Below are positions 6,479 to 13,900 of a stretch of 17,698 bases of DNA, piece by piece. Where the stretch lies: assembly GCF_018371055.1 (NCBI RefSeq), contig NZ_JAGYZD010000011.1:1-17698 (forward strand), written 5' to 3'. This stretch comes from Finegoldia magna. Its GTDB lineage: Bacteria > Bacillota > Clostridia > Tissierellales > Peptoniphilaceae. A program made the position numbers and the translations under genes. Positions within the stretch are counted from its first letter, which is position 1, and every line of letters begins with the position of its first letter. The notes under the pieces were generated by a model. The model searched no databases. It was not told the origin of the DNA and was given only the letters and a program-made list of their open reading frames with translations.

Positions 6479-7719
6479 ACATTTTAAATTTAATATTTAA
6501 GTCGAGAGACAAACCTAAAGACGGGGAGAAGGTATCTTCATCGTCTTTTTTATTTGGTAGAACAACAGCAGGAAGGAATGTAAACGAATTTACTGCAATG
6601 CAGATGACAGCAGTTTACTCATGTGTGAGAGTTCTTGCTGAAACCTTAGCAGGACTTCCTCTTCATTTATATAAAAGAGGAGATTCGAACTCAAAGGAAA
6701 AAGCAAAAGACCATGCCATATATTTTCTTTTACATGATGAGCCAAATACTGAGATGACATCATTTGTATTTAGAGAAACACTAATGACTCACCTTTTGTT
6801 GTGGGGTAATGCCTATGCTCAGATAATTCGAAATGGTAGAAATGAGGTCATTGGACTTTATCCATTAATGCCAAACAAGATGACTGTTATGAGAAGTGAG
6901 GATGGTGAAATCTTCTATAAATACAATCACAAATCAGAAGAAGTTTATCTTTTAAAAGAAGATGTTCTTCATATACCTGGACTTGGTTTTGATGGTCTTA
7001 TTGGTTACTCGCCAATCACCATGGCTAAAAATGCTATTGGTATGGCTATGGCATGTGAAGATTATGGTGCTAGCTTTTTCCAAAATGGAGCACAACCAGG
7101 TGGAGTTTTAGAACATCCAGGAATTATTAAAGACCCAGAAAGAGTAAGGGAGTCATGGAATGCAGCCTTTCAAGGGCCTAAAAACGCCAACAAAGTGGCT
7201 GTACTTGAAGAAGGGATGAAATACCAACCGATTGCTATTGCGCCAAGTGAAGCCCAGTTTTTGGAAACAAGAAAGTTTCAGTTAAATGAGATAGCAAGAA
7301 TATTTAGAATACCACCTCATATGATTGGCGACTTGGAGAAGTCATCATTTTCAAATATAGAACAGCAGTCGCTTGAATTTGTTAAATACACTCTTGACCC
7401 TTGGATTGTTCGTTGGGAGCAATCTTTGGAAAGAGCACTATTAACAAAGAAAGAAAAAGAATCCTACTTTATTAAATTTAATCTTGATGGACTTCTGAGG
7501 GGAGACTATGAATCAAGGATGAATGGATATGCTGTAGGAAGACAAAATGGATGGATGAGTGCAAATGACATAAGAGAATTAGAAAACCTAGATAGGATAT
7601 CAGCTGAAGAAGGCGGAGACCTATATCTTGTAAATGGAAATATGCTGCCACTTGATAAGGCAGGAGCATTCTACGAGAGTAAGAGAAATGGAGGTAGTAA
7701 TACTGAGAATGAAGAATAA
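6475..7719 (+). CDS. Phage portal protein (HK97 gp3-like)
   Basis: Ring-forming portal at the capsid vertex through which TerL pumps DNA; about 414 aa, typical of this family. Family features are MTAVYSCVRVLAETLAGLPL near the N-terminus, LLWGNAYAQIIRN, LIGYSPITMAKNAIG in the middle, and FQLNEIARIFRIPPHMIGDL then FSNIEQQSLEFVKYTLDPW in the clip/crown part. The start is odd. After the ideal AGGAGG (6462-6467) the codon at the right distance (7 nt) is ATA 6475, giving MNILNLIFKSRDKPK if it initiates. The only in-frame ATG/GTG/TTG upstream is GTG 6439, inside the terminator stem, and the next ATG is 6598, which would remove about 41 residues. The 3' end overlaps the protease gene by 11 nt. Confidence 0.93.
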   Translation: MNILNLIFKSRDKPKDGEKVSSSSFLFGRTTAGRNVNEFTAMQMTAVYSCVRVLAETLAGLPLHLYKRGDSNSKEKAKDHAIYFLLHDEPNTEMTSFVFRETLMTHLLLWGNAYAQIIRNGRNEVIGLYPLMPNKMTVMRSEDGEIFYKYNHKSEEVYLLKEDVLHIPGLGFDGLIGYSPITMAKNAIGMAMACEDYGASFFQNGAQPGGVLEHPGIIKDPERVRESWNAAFQGPKNANKVAVLEEGMKYQPIAIAPSEAQFLETRKFQLNEIARIFRIPPHMIGDLEKSSFSNIEQQSLEFVKYTLDPWIVRWEQSLERALLTKKEKESYFIKFNLDGLLRGDYESRMNGYAVGRQNGWMSANDIRELENLDRISAEEGGDLYLVNGNMLPLDKAGAFYESKRNGGSNTENEE

Positions 7720-8395
7720 TAAAATATTTTGGAATTGGAAAAAGGATTCAAATGAACTCTATATAGATGGAGTAATAGCAGAAGAGTCTTGGTTTGATGA
7801 TGAAATCACACCAAGGCTCTTTTTTGAAGAATTAAAAAATAAAAGTGGAGACATAACTGTTTGGATCAACTCTCCTGGTGGAGATTGTATAGCTGCATCG
7901 AGAATTTACACCATGCTTTTAGAGCACAAGGGAAATGTGACCATAAAGATTGACGGACTTGCAGCATCAGCAGCATCGGTCATTGCTATGGCAGGTACTG
8001 AAGTACTGATGAGTCCAACATCATTAATGATGATTCATAATCCCTTAACTGTGGCAATTGGCGACTCAAAAGAAATGCAAAAAGCTATAGATATGCTAAA
8101 GGAAGTTAAGGAATCAATCATCAATGCCTATGAGATTAAGACAGGTTTATCCAGAGAAGAGATTTCTAATCTAATGGATGGAGAGACTTGGTTTGATAAG
8201 AACAAGGCTATTGAGATGGGTTTTTGTGATGGAACTCTCACTGACAAAAGAAAAGATGAAAAAGTCACGAACATGGTCTTTTCAAGGCGAGCAGTTACAA
8301 ACTCACTTTTAACAAAGATAAATAAAGAAGTAAAGACTCACTCAATGAGAGAAGTAGATGAAAGATTAAACAAAATTAAAAACACTTGGAGGTAA
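7709..8395 (+). CDS. ClpP-like (S14) prohead protease
   Basis: A 228-aa capsid-maturation protease of the ClpP fold. The nucleophile is Ser87 in GLAASAAS, and His110 in MMIHNP follows at the usual distance. The third catalytic position, Asp in ClpP, aligns with the segment DGETWF (158-162) where I see Thr instead, as in other phage members with ETWF. INSPGGD (53-59) is the oxyanion-loop region. It should cut the N-terminal delta domain of the capsid protein encoded next. I chose ATG 7709 because it yields the family-like start MKNNKIFWNWKK; GGAGGT at 7690-7695 is somewhat far (13 nt), and ATG 7688 is an alternative. The stop overlaps the capsid ribosome binding site. Confidence 0.92.
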   Translation: MKNNKIFWNWKKDSNELYIDGVIAEESWFDDEITPRLFFEELKNKSGDITVWINSPGGDCIAASRIYTMLLEHKGNVTIKIDGLAASAASVIAMAGTEVLMSPTSLMMIHNPLTVAIGDSKEMQKAIDMLKEVKESIINAYEIKTGLSREEISNLMDGETWFDKNKAIEMGFCDGTLTDKRKDEKVTNMVFSRRAVTNSLLTKINKEVKTHSMREVDERLNKIKNTWR

Positions 8396-8397
8396 TT

Positions 8398-9588
8398 ATG
8401 AATATTAAAGAACTTTTAGAAAAGAGAACTAAAGCTTGGGATGAGGCAAAATCATTTGCCGAATCTAAGAAAGATAAAAATGGTCTAATGTCTGATGAAG
8501 ACTTTAAGACATATGAAGAGATGGAGAGAACTATTGAGAATTACACTCGTGAAATTGATAGAAAGAAGAGGGAAGAAGAAATGGATAAATCCTTGGAAAA
8601 ACCTACTACTCAAGCACTAACAAATGAACCTGCTACTTTTAATGAAGAAGATAAACCAATGAGAGCAAGAAATGTCTATAAGAAATCTATGATGAAGGCA
8701 TTAAGAACTAACTTTAGAGATATTTCTAATGAATTAAAAGTAGGGACAGATGAAAGTGGTGGATATTTAGTTCCAGAAGAAATGGAAGCAGATATTGTAA
8801 ATGGTCTTGAAGATGAAAATATTGTAAGAAAGTTAGCTACAAAAGTTCAAACTTCCGGACTTCATAAAATCAATATTGCAGCTACAAAGCCAGCAGCCCT
8901 ATGGGTTGAAGAAGGTGGTCAACTTACCTTTGGAGATGGTACATTCGATCAAGTATCTCTTGATGCACACAAACTCCATGTTGGTATTAAAGTTACTGAA
9001 GAACTTCTCTATGATGCAGCCTTTAATTTAGAAAAATACATCACTGAAGAATTTACTAGAGCACTAGCAAATGCTGAAGAGGATGCTTTCTTAAATGGCG
9101 ATGGAGTAAATAAGCCTACAGGAATTTTTGACTCTAAAAAAGGTGGAGAACTTGGAGGTACAACAAAGGCTCAAACAATTACTGCAGATGAACTAATTGA
9201 TTTAGTCTACTCCTTAGACAGACCTTATAGAAAGAAAGCAGCCTTCATTTTAAATGATGCAACAGTTGCTCAAATTAGAAAACTTAAAGATGTTAATGGT
9301 GCATATATTTGGCAACCATCACTTAAAGATGGAGAACCGGATAGACTTTTAGGATATCCTGCCTACACATCTGCCTTTGCTCCAAAAGCTGATAAAGGAA
9401 AACTTGCTGTAGCCTTTGGCGATTTTTCATACTACAAGATTGGAGATAGAGGAAATAGGTCATTCCAAGACTTAAAAGAACTATTTGCTGGTAATGGCAT
9501 GGTTGGTTTCTTAGGTAAAGAAAGAGTTGATGGAATCTTAGTTTTAAGAGAAGCAGTTAAACTATTAAAAATCGGTACTACTGCCTAA
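8398..9588 (+). CDS. Major capsid protein (HK97 fold)
   Basis: A 396-aa HK97 gp5-type coat protein. Residues about 1-105 are a charged, helical scaffolding delta domain (MNIKELLEKRTKAWDEA... with many Glu/Lys), expected to be removed by the upstream protease. The shell fold begins near VGTDESGGYLVPEEME (115-130) and continues with family motifs such as LWVEEGGQL, EDAFLNGDGVNKPTGIF and LLGYPAYTS. It assembles the icosahedral head. The start is ATG 8398 behind TGGAGGT (8387-8393); an in-frame TTG at 8386 adds only four residues and lies inside the ribosome binding region. The exact cleavage site and whether the covalent cross-link of HK97 forms cannot be judged here. Confidence 0.95.
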   Translation: MNIKELLEKRTKAWDEAKSFAESKKDKNGLMSDEDFKTYEEMERTIENYTREIDRKKREEEMDKSLEKPTTQALTNEPATFNEEDKPMRARNVYKKSMMKALRTNFRDISNELKVGTDESGGYLVPEEMEADIVNGLEDENIVRKLATKVQTSGLHKINIAATKPAALWVEEGGQLTFGDGTFDQVSLDAHKLHVGIKVTEELLYDAAFNLEKYITEEFTRALANAEEDAFLNGDGVNKPTGIFDSKKGGELGGTTKAQTITADELIDLVYSLDRPYRKKAAFILNDATVAQIRKLKDVNGAYIWQPSLKDGEPDRLLGYPAYTSAFAPKADKGKLAVAFGDFSYYKIGDRGNRSFQDLKELFAGNGMVGFLGKERVDGILVLREAVKLLKIGTTA

Positions 9589-9598
9589 GGAGTAAATT

Positions 9599-9871
9599 AT
9601 GATTACTCTTGAGGAGGCAAAGTCCTATTTAAGGGTGGATTTTGATGATGAGGATGAGATGATTGAATCTCTCATCCAATCATCAATCAAACATTCTATG
9701 GATGTAGCCAGAGTTGATAGTGAAGAAGACCTTTCTAAAAATCCAAATGGAAAGATAGCCGTTCTATATATGACTGCTTATCTTTATGAACATAGAGAAG
9801 AGGCAGATTATTGTGAACTAAACTTAACGCTAAGGGCTTTATTATTTGGTGATAGAAAACCAGGTTTTTAA
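9599..9871 (+). CDS. Head-tail connector protein (HK97 gp6-like)
   Basis: A 90-aa connector with the classic beginning MITLEEAKSYLRVDFDDEDEMIESLIQ, then a second helix and a hydrophobic, Tyr-rich third helix (AVLYMTAYLYEHRE), ending with LTLRALLFG. Family members form a ring below the portal as the first neck layer. AAGGAG (9587-9592) gives a good ribosome binding site. Its stop region carries AGGAGGT for the following fibre gene. In related phages the head-tail adaptor follows directly; here a 1.8-kb fibre gene separates them. Confidence 0.9.
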   Translation: MITLEEAKSYLRVDFDDEDEMIESLIQSSIKHSMDVARVDSEEDLSKNPNGKIAVLYMTAYLYEHREEADYCELNLTLRALLFGDRKPGF

Positions 9872-9880
9872 GGAGGTATT

Positions 9881-11725
9881 ATGGCCAATAGTTTAAATAC
9901 TTTAAATTTAATTCAAACAAAGGGTGGAATTAATATAAAACAGGGAGATACATCTTCAGAACTAAGTTTCCAGCTATGTGACTCAAAAGGTGACCCTATA
10001 AGTTTTTTAAATGCTAAAGATGCCAGTATTCATCTTTATAGCAAAGAAAAGAAACTAGAATGGAAATGTAAGACAAAGGTAATTGAAGATAAGATTTCTT
10101 TTAGAATTAATAAACCACTTGCCATAGGATCATATAAAATAGAAATCAAAATAGAAGGTCATATATTCCCATCAGACCAAGGAACTTATATAAGAATAAC
10201 AAAGGGTTATGAGTCATATACTGATTCAGAAAGTGCAATAGTTGCCATTGAAAATGCTAAAAATATAGCTGATGAAGCAATAAAAAAGGCTATTGAAAAA
10301 AATCTAAAAGATATTAAAGGACCAAAGGGAGATAAGGGTGATGACGGCTCTCAAGGCAAAGAAGGCCCACCTGGTCCAAAAGGAGAAGATGGAAAAGACT
10401 GCGAAGTTATAGATAACCTTGAAAGTGAAAACGGAGAAAAAGCCCTATCTGCCAGACAAGGTAAAATTCTAAATAAAAAATATGATGAGCTTTTTTACGA
10501 TGTCGATAATGGTAAGAACTTGATTGCTAAGGCTATTGTCGACAAGAAAGGAAAAGCAAATAAAGATGATAGCTTTAAAGACTTAGCAAGTAAAATTGGA
10601 GAAATAAAAACTGGATGGGAACCTGGGCATAAATTTAGTCTAGGCGAATTAAAAGAAGAATATGAATACTATTCTGATGATGAGCCATATCCAGTTATTA
10701 AAAATATAGATGATGCATTATCTGTTCAAGACACTAATGATTTCTACTTTATAACAAAGAAAGGGAAATTATCCTTATCAACTAGCTTAGACGAAGTATT
10801 AAGTTCTGATAAGCACAAGTATTTGAATCTATGGAAATATAGAAATAATAGATGTATGGGGGTTGTTAGTGCGGATAATAATGGATTTATTTTGATATAT
10901 GGAATTTCTATGATACTTGAAGAACTTTGGGCCATAGAAACAAAGATACCTTCAAATAAAAAAATAGATATGGCATTTACTGATAATATTTTAGTTGTAT
11001 CAGCAAATGATAAGTCTGTTATAGAGGTTCATAATTTGATCAATAAAAAATATCTTAGGTTATATAATTATGATTTCTTTTATAAAGGTATTGGTTTGGT
11101 ATCTATACAAACCAATAATACTATATCGGCAATGGACCAAGATGGTAATATTTTCACCTTCAATCTAGTTGATTACAAATTAGACAAAATAATATATTGC
11201 GATAATGATAATATAGGAATTCATACTTCAGATAAAAAAATATATAATTTTCAAATAATAAATGGGGTACTTCAAAATCCAAGATTAGAAATTGATTTAT
11301 CAAGATGGGCAAAAGGTAAATTTTTATGCTACAGCTCATATTCTTCAGGAAACAGATATACTTATGAAGGAATATCCTTATTAGTAACATATGACAAAAA
11401 TGTAAGCATAGCGTATGAATGGGAATATGATAAAACCACAGAAGTTGAAACTAAATTTGATAATTTAATTATATCTTATGTAAAAGATGATGTGAAAATA
11501 CTAGAAGTGATAAATTTATTTACAAAAGTGAAGGACATTACTGAATCGCCAAACTTTAATAGAATAGTAAAATCAGATATTACTACATCTAATGACTATT
11601 CTAGTGAAGCTATATATTTTGTACTCAATGGAAATTTATGTAGTTGGGTTAGAAGTGTAAGTTTAAAATATTATATTCTACCAAAACTTCCAGAAAATAC
11701 TGGAGACTATTATGAAAATAGCTGA
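9881..11725 (+). CDS. Collagen-like fibre protein with BppU-like N-terminus, probable head fibre
   Basis: A 614-aa modular structural protein. Residues about 10-110 resemble the N-terminal beta-sandwich of BppU-type phage proteins (IKQGDTSSELSFQL..., GSYKIEIKI). Residues 147-173 are nine perfect Gly-X-Y triplets. Next come a fibre motif around NLESENGEKALSARQGKIL (179-197), much like the head-fibre family of phi29-like phages, and a second fibre motif IAKAIVDKKGKA...SFKDLASKIGEI (215-242). The C-terminal about 360 residues are beta-rich with repeated Tyr/Asn/Asp strands, possibly a propeller-like or tip domain, and are more AT-rich than the head genes. Its location between the connector and adaptor genes favours attachment to the capsid or neck rather than to the baseplate. 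The gene overlaps the adaptor by 14 nt. The ligand is unknown. Confidence 0.8.
   Translation: MANSLNTLNLIQTKGGINIKQGDTSSELSFQLCDSKGDPISFLNAKDASIHLYSKEKKLEWKCKTKVIEDKISFRINKPLAIGSYKIEIKIEGHIFPSDQGTYIRITKGYESYTDSESAIVAIENAKNIADEAIKKAIEKNLKDIKGPKGDKGDDGSQGKEGPPGPKGEDGKDCEVIDNLESENGEKALSARQGKILNKKYDELFYDVDNGKNLIAKAIVDKKGKANKDDSFKDLASKIGEIKTGWEPGHKFSLGELKEEYEYYSDDEPYPVIKNIDDALSVQDTNDFYFITKKGKLSLSTSLDEVLSSDKHKYLNLWKYRNNRCMGVVSADNNGFILIYGISMILEELWAIETKIPSNKKIDMAFTDNILVVSANDKSVIEVHNLINKKYLRLYNYDFFYKGIGLVSIQTNNTISAMDQDGNIFTFNLVDYKLDKIIYCDNDNIGIHTSDKKIYNFQIINGVLQNPRLEIDLSRWAKGKFLCYSSYSSGNRYTYEGISLLVTYDKNVSIAYEWEYDKTTEVETKFDNLIISYVKDDVKILEVINLFTKVKDITESPNFNRIVKSDITTSNDYSSEAIYFVLNGNLCSWVRSVSLKYYILPKLPENTGDYYENS
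10319..10399 (+). repeat. Collagen-like Gly-X-Y coding repeat
   Basis: Nine consecutive Gly-X-Y triplets (residues 147-173 of the fibre protein), mostly with Pro, Lys, Asp or Glu at X and Y. Such stretches form trimeric triple helices and imply that the fibre is a trimer. Confidence 0.85.
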
Positions 11726-12044
11726 TTTTAATAGAAGAATAACTTTTCAAAATAAAAATGTTGAGGTAGATGAAATTGGTAACCATAAATCAGTATGGAC
11801 AGATCATCTAGAAACTTCAGCTTATATATCTTTTCAGGGTAAGGGAGAAGAAGTCTTTCTTGGGATGGAAGTAGATAGGTCGGATATTTCTTTTACCGTA
11901 AGATTTCAAAATAGGTTAAAGAACATTAATACTTCAGAATACAGGATTCTATTTGATGATGAAAAGTATAACATCATCTCAATTGACTTTATGAACTATA
12001 AAAATAGACTTATAAAGTTTAGGTGTAGGAAGGTGAGTAGATGA
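11712..12044 (+). CDS. Phage head-tail adaptor (head closure) protein
   Basis: A 110-aa small beta-barrel protein of the head-tail adaptor family (SPP1 gp16 type). Typical features are the start IADFNRRITFQNK, GNHKSVWTDHLETSAYISFQGKGEE, then RFQNRLKNINTSEYRILFDDEKYNIISID and the basic end RLIKFRCRKVSR. It stacks on the connector ring and closes the filled head. The start lies within the last 14 nt of the fibre gene with only a weak GGAG (11703-11706) in front, so its translation probably depends on ribosomes finishing the fibre gene. Confidence 0.88.
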   Translation: MKIADFNRRITFQNKNVEVDEIGNHKSVWTDHLETSAYISFQGKGEEVFLGMEVDRSDISFTVRFQNRLKNINTSEYRILFDDEKYNIISIDFMNYKNRLIKFRCRKVSR

Positions 12045-12418
12045 ATGTAAAAATTGAAAACCTAGCCAGTGAAATAATGAAGGGCTTAGAAGAATATTTT
12101 GATATGGCAACAGATGAAGTCAAAAAGGAAGTTAAAAAAACTGGTAGTAATATTAGGAAAGATATACAAGAAAATGCACCTGTAGGAGAAACAAAGAAAT
12201 ATTCTAAATCTTGGTCAGTAAAAACTATGAAAGAAACTTCAAACTCAATAGAGCTCGTAGTTCACTCAAGGAATAGATATCAACTGGCTCATTTACTAGA
12301 GAAAGGCCACGTCCTTAGACAGGGAGGAAGAGTATCTGCTAGGCCCCATATTGGACCTGCTGAGGAGAAAGGAGTCAGAGAATTGGAAGAAAATATAATG
12401 AGGAAGTTAAGAGAATGA
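12041..12418 (+). CDS. HK97 gp10-like neck/tail protein
   Basis: A 125-aa protein of the HK97 gp10 family, recognised by NIRKDIQENAPVGETKKYSKSW (about 38-59) and the end region HLLEKGHVLRQGGRVSARPHIGPAEEK (about 88-114). Family members are neck or tail-completion components at the head-tail interface. The ATG overlaps the adaptor stop (ATGA), and AGGTGAG in front serves as ribosome binding site. It forms part of the tightly packed head-tail joining operon. Confidence 0.9.
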   Translation: MNVKIENLASEIMKGLEEYFDMATDEVKKEVKKTGSNIRKDIQENAPVGETKKYSKSWSVKTMKETSNSIELVVHSRNRYQLAHLLEKGHVLRQGGRVSARPHIGPAEEKGVRELEENIMRKLRE

Positions 12419-12762
12419 ATAAGTTAATGGAAATAATTAATGAGATAGGACTTCCATTTGCCTATTCACACTTTGCTGAGGGAGAAAGTCCAAATCCACC
12501 ATTTATGGTTTATCTATTTCCAAAGAATAAACACTTTGGTGCAGATGGAGTGGTTTTCTATAAAAACACCCAGATAGACTTAGAACTTTACACTGACAAG
12601 AAAGATTTAAAATTAGAAGAAAAGATAGAAGAGATACTTGATAGAGAAAAAATCTACTATGAAAAATCTGAAGTTTGGATTGAATCAGAAAGACTCTATG
12701 AAGTTTTGTACGAATTCACACTTAATTTAAAAATTACGGAGGTAAATAATAATGGCAAATAA
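12415..12762 (+). CDS. Tail completion / tail terminator-type protein
   Basis: A 115-aa protein in the slot between the gp10-like protein and the major tail protein, where siphophages encode the tail terminator. It begins with a helical segment (MNKLMEIINEIGLPFAYSHF), then PPFMVYLF, and has a beta-rich middle with HFGADGVVFYKNTQIDLELYTDKKD, a pattern usual for the small completion proteins of clostridial phages. The assignment rests mainly on position and general shape. It overlaps the preceding stop by 4 nt (ATGA) and the next gene by 11 nt. Confidence 0.75.
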   Translation: MNKLMEIINEIGLPFAYSHFAEGESPNPPFMVYLFPKNKHFGADGVVFYKNTQIDLELYTDKKDLKLEEKIEEILDREKIYYEKSEVWIESERLYEVLYEFTLNLKITEVNNNGK

Positions 12763-13348
12763 AGTTAAATTTAATATTTGTAACGTTCACTACGCTCTCT
12801 TTGATAAAGCCGAAGAGGGCGTTATTAAATATAAGACACCAGTGCCAATGCCTGGTGCTGTTTCAATTTCACTAGATCCAAATGGAGAGCCTGAAAGCTT
12901 TTATGCAGATGGAATTGAATACTACACTATTTCAAACAATATGGGATATGACGGAGATTTAGAAATCGCCCTTATTCCAGAATCATTTAGGACTGATGTT
13001 TTGATGGAAAAATCAGATTCTAATAAAGTTCTAATTGAGTCTTCGAATTCTGAAACTGCGAACTTTGCACTGTTATTTGAGTTTGATGGTGACCAAAAGA
13101 AAATCCGTCACGTAATGTATAATTGTTCAGCAGCAAGGCCTACTCTTGAAGGAGAAACTAATGAGGAATCAAGAGAAGTTCAACCAGAGACCTTAACTAT
13201 TCAAGCAAGACCACTTCCAAATGGAAATGTAAAGGCTAGAACAGGAGAAGAGACTACAAAGGAAACTTATGATGGTTGGTACAAGTCAGTTTATCTACCA
13301 ATAGAAACATCATCTTCTACAACAAGGACAGCAGGAGGTAGTAGATAA
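12752..13348 (+). CDS. Major tail protein (phi13-like)
   Basis: A 198-aa tube-forming tail protein of the phi13-type family. It starts ANKVKFNICNVHYALFD and continues with PVPMPGAVSISLDPNGEPESFYADGIEYY, NNMGYDGDLEIALIPESF and NFALLFEFDGDQKK; a later part has QPETLTIQARPLPNG before a Ser/Thr-rich C-terminus. It polymerises around the tape measure to form the flexible tail tube. GGAGGT (12738-12743) lies 8 nt before ATG. Its TAA overlaps the next ATG (13348). Confidence 0.93.
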   Translation: MANKVKFNICNVHYALFDKAEEGVIKYKTPVPMPGAVSISLDPNGEPESFYADGIEYYTISNNMGYDGDLEIALIPESFRTDVLMEKSDSNKVLIESSNSETANFALLFEFDGDQKKIRHVMYNCSAARPTLEGETNEESREVQPETLTIQARPLPNGNVKARTGEETTKETYDGWYKSVYLPIETSSSTTRTAGGSR

Positions 13349-13704
13349 TGGCATTAACAAAAACTATAAAAATTGATGGAAAAAATGTTATATTTCGTGC
13401 ATCGGCAGCTATTCCAAGAATCTATAGATTAAAGTTTGGTCTAGACATCTTTAAAGACTTGATGGAACTAGAAAAGTCCATGAAGAAAAACGATAAAGAT
13501 AAATCTAACCTTGATATAGGTTCACTTGAGTTATTTGAAAATATAGCCTATGTAATGGCGAAGCATGGAGATAAATCTGTACCAGATAGTCCAGAAGAAT
13601 GGTTGGATAATTTTTCTACTTTTTCAATTTATCAAATTTTACCTCAGTTAATTGAATTATGGGGATTGAATATAAAGACAGAAGAAATATCTAAAAAAAA
13701 GTAA
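13348..13704 (+). CDS. Tail assembly chaperone gpG-like
   Basis: A 118-aa tail assembly chaperone, the unshifted product of a frameshifted pair (lambda gpG-like). It has an N-terminal beta region (ALTKTIKIDGKNVIFRASA), the motif AIPRIYRLKFGLDIFKDLMELEK (about 21-43), and helices ending DNFSTFSIYQILPQLIELWGL, features of the chaperones of Firmicutes siphophages. It keeps the tape measure soluble and recruits major tail protein. Translation ends at TAA 13702-13704, directly after the slippery A-run. It lies in the conserved place between major tail protein and tape measure. Confidence 0.92.
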   Translation: MALTKTIKIDGKNVIFRASAAIPRIYRLKFGLDIFKDLMELEKSMKKNDKDKSNLDIGSLELFENIAYVMAKHGDKSVPDSPEEWLDNFSTFSIYQILPQLIELWGLNIKTEEISKKK

Positions 13705-13886
13705 GACCAACAGAAAGACCAATGACTACACCCTTGTTTCTATTAAGGGCAGTGGAACTTGGCCTTTCTGTTTCTGATTTATCCCTACTAACAATTGGAC
13801 TTGTAAATGATATGTTCACAGAAAAGAATAATGACGACTATAAATACAAGGAAGTAGCTACACAAGATGACTTTGATAAATTCTAG
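13348..13886 (+). CDS. Tail assembly chaperone gpGT-like, -1 frameshift fusion
   Basis: The minor product of programmed -1 frameshifting at A_AAA_AAG (13695-13701). After the shift the next codons are GTA AGA CCA, and 61 residues are added (from VRPTERPMTTPLFLLRAVEL to ATQDDFDKF), ending at TAG 13884-13886, for a total of about 179 aa. The added part has no start codon or ribosome binding site of its own and matches the gpT role: it binds the tape measure while the gpG part gathers tail subunits. The stop lies in the ribosome binding site of the tape measure gene. Frame and stop were checked codon by codon; the shift itself is inferred from the signal and family rule. Confidence 0.88.
13695..13772 (+). 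promoter_or_regulatory. -1 programmed ribosomal frameshift signal
   Basis: The slippery heptamer A AAA AAG (13695-13701) stands in the proper frame directly before the TAA of gpG. After a 7-nt spacer an RNA stem can form: 13709-13722 pairs with 13759-13772, 14 positions with a single A-C mismatch at 13718/13763. Within the 36-nt loop a smaller stem CCCTT (13731-13735) with AAGGG (13745-13749) can form as well. Heptamer, spacing and stem together are the standard layout of a -1 frameshift stimulator. Confidence 0.88.
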
Positions 13887-13900
13887 GGAGGTGAGAAATA

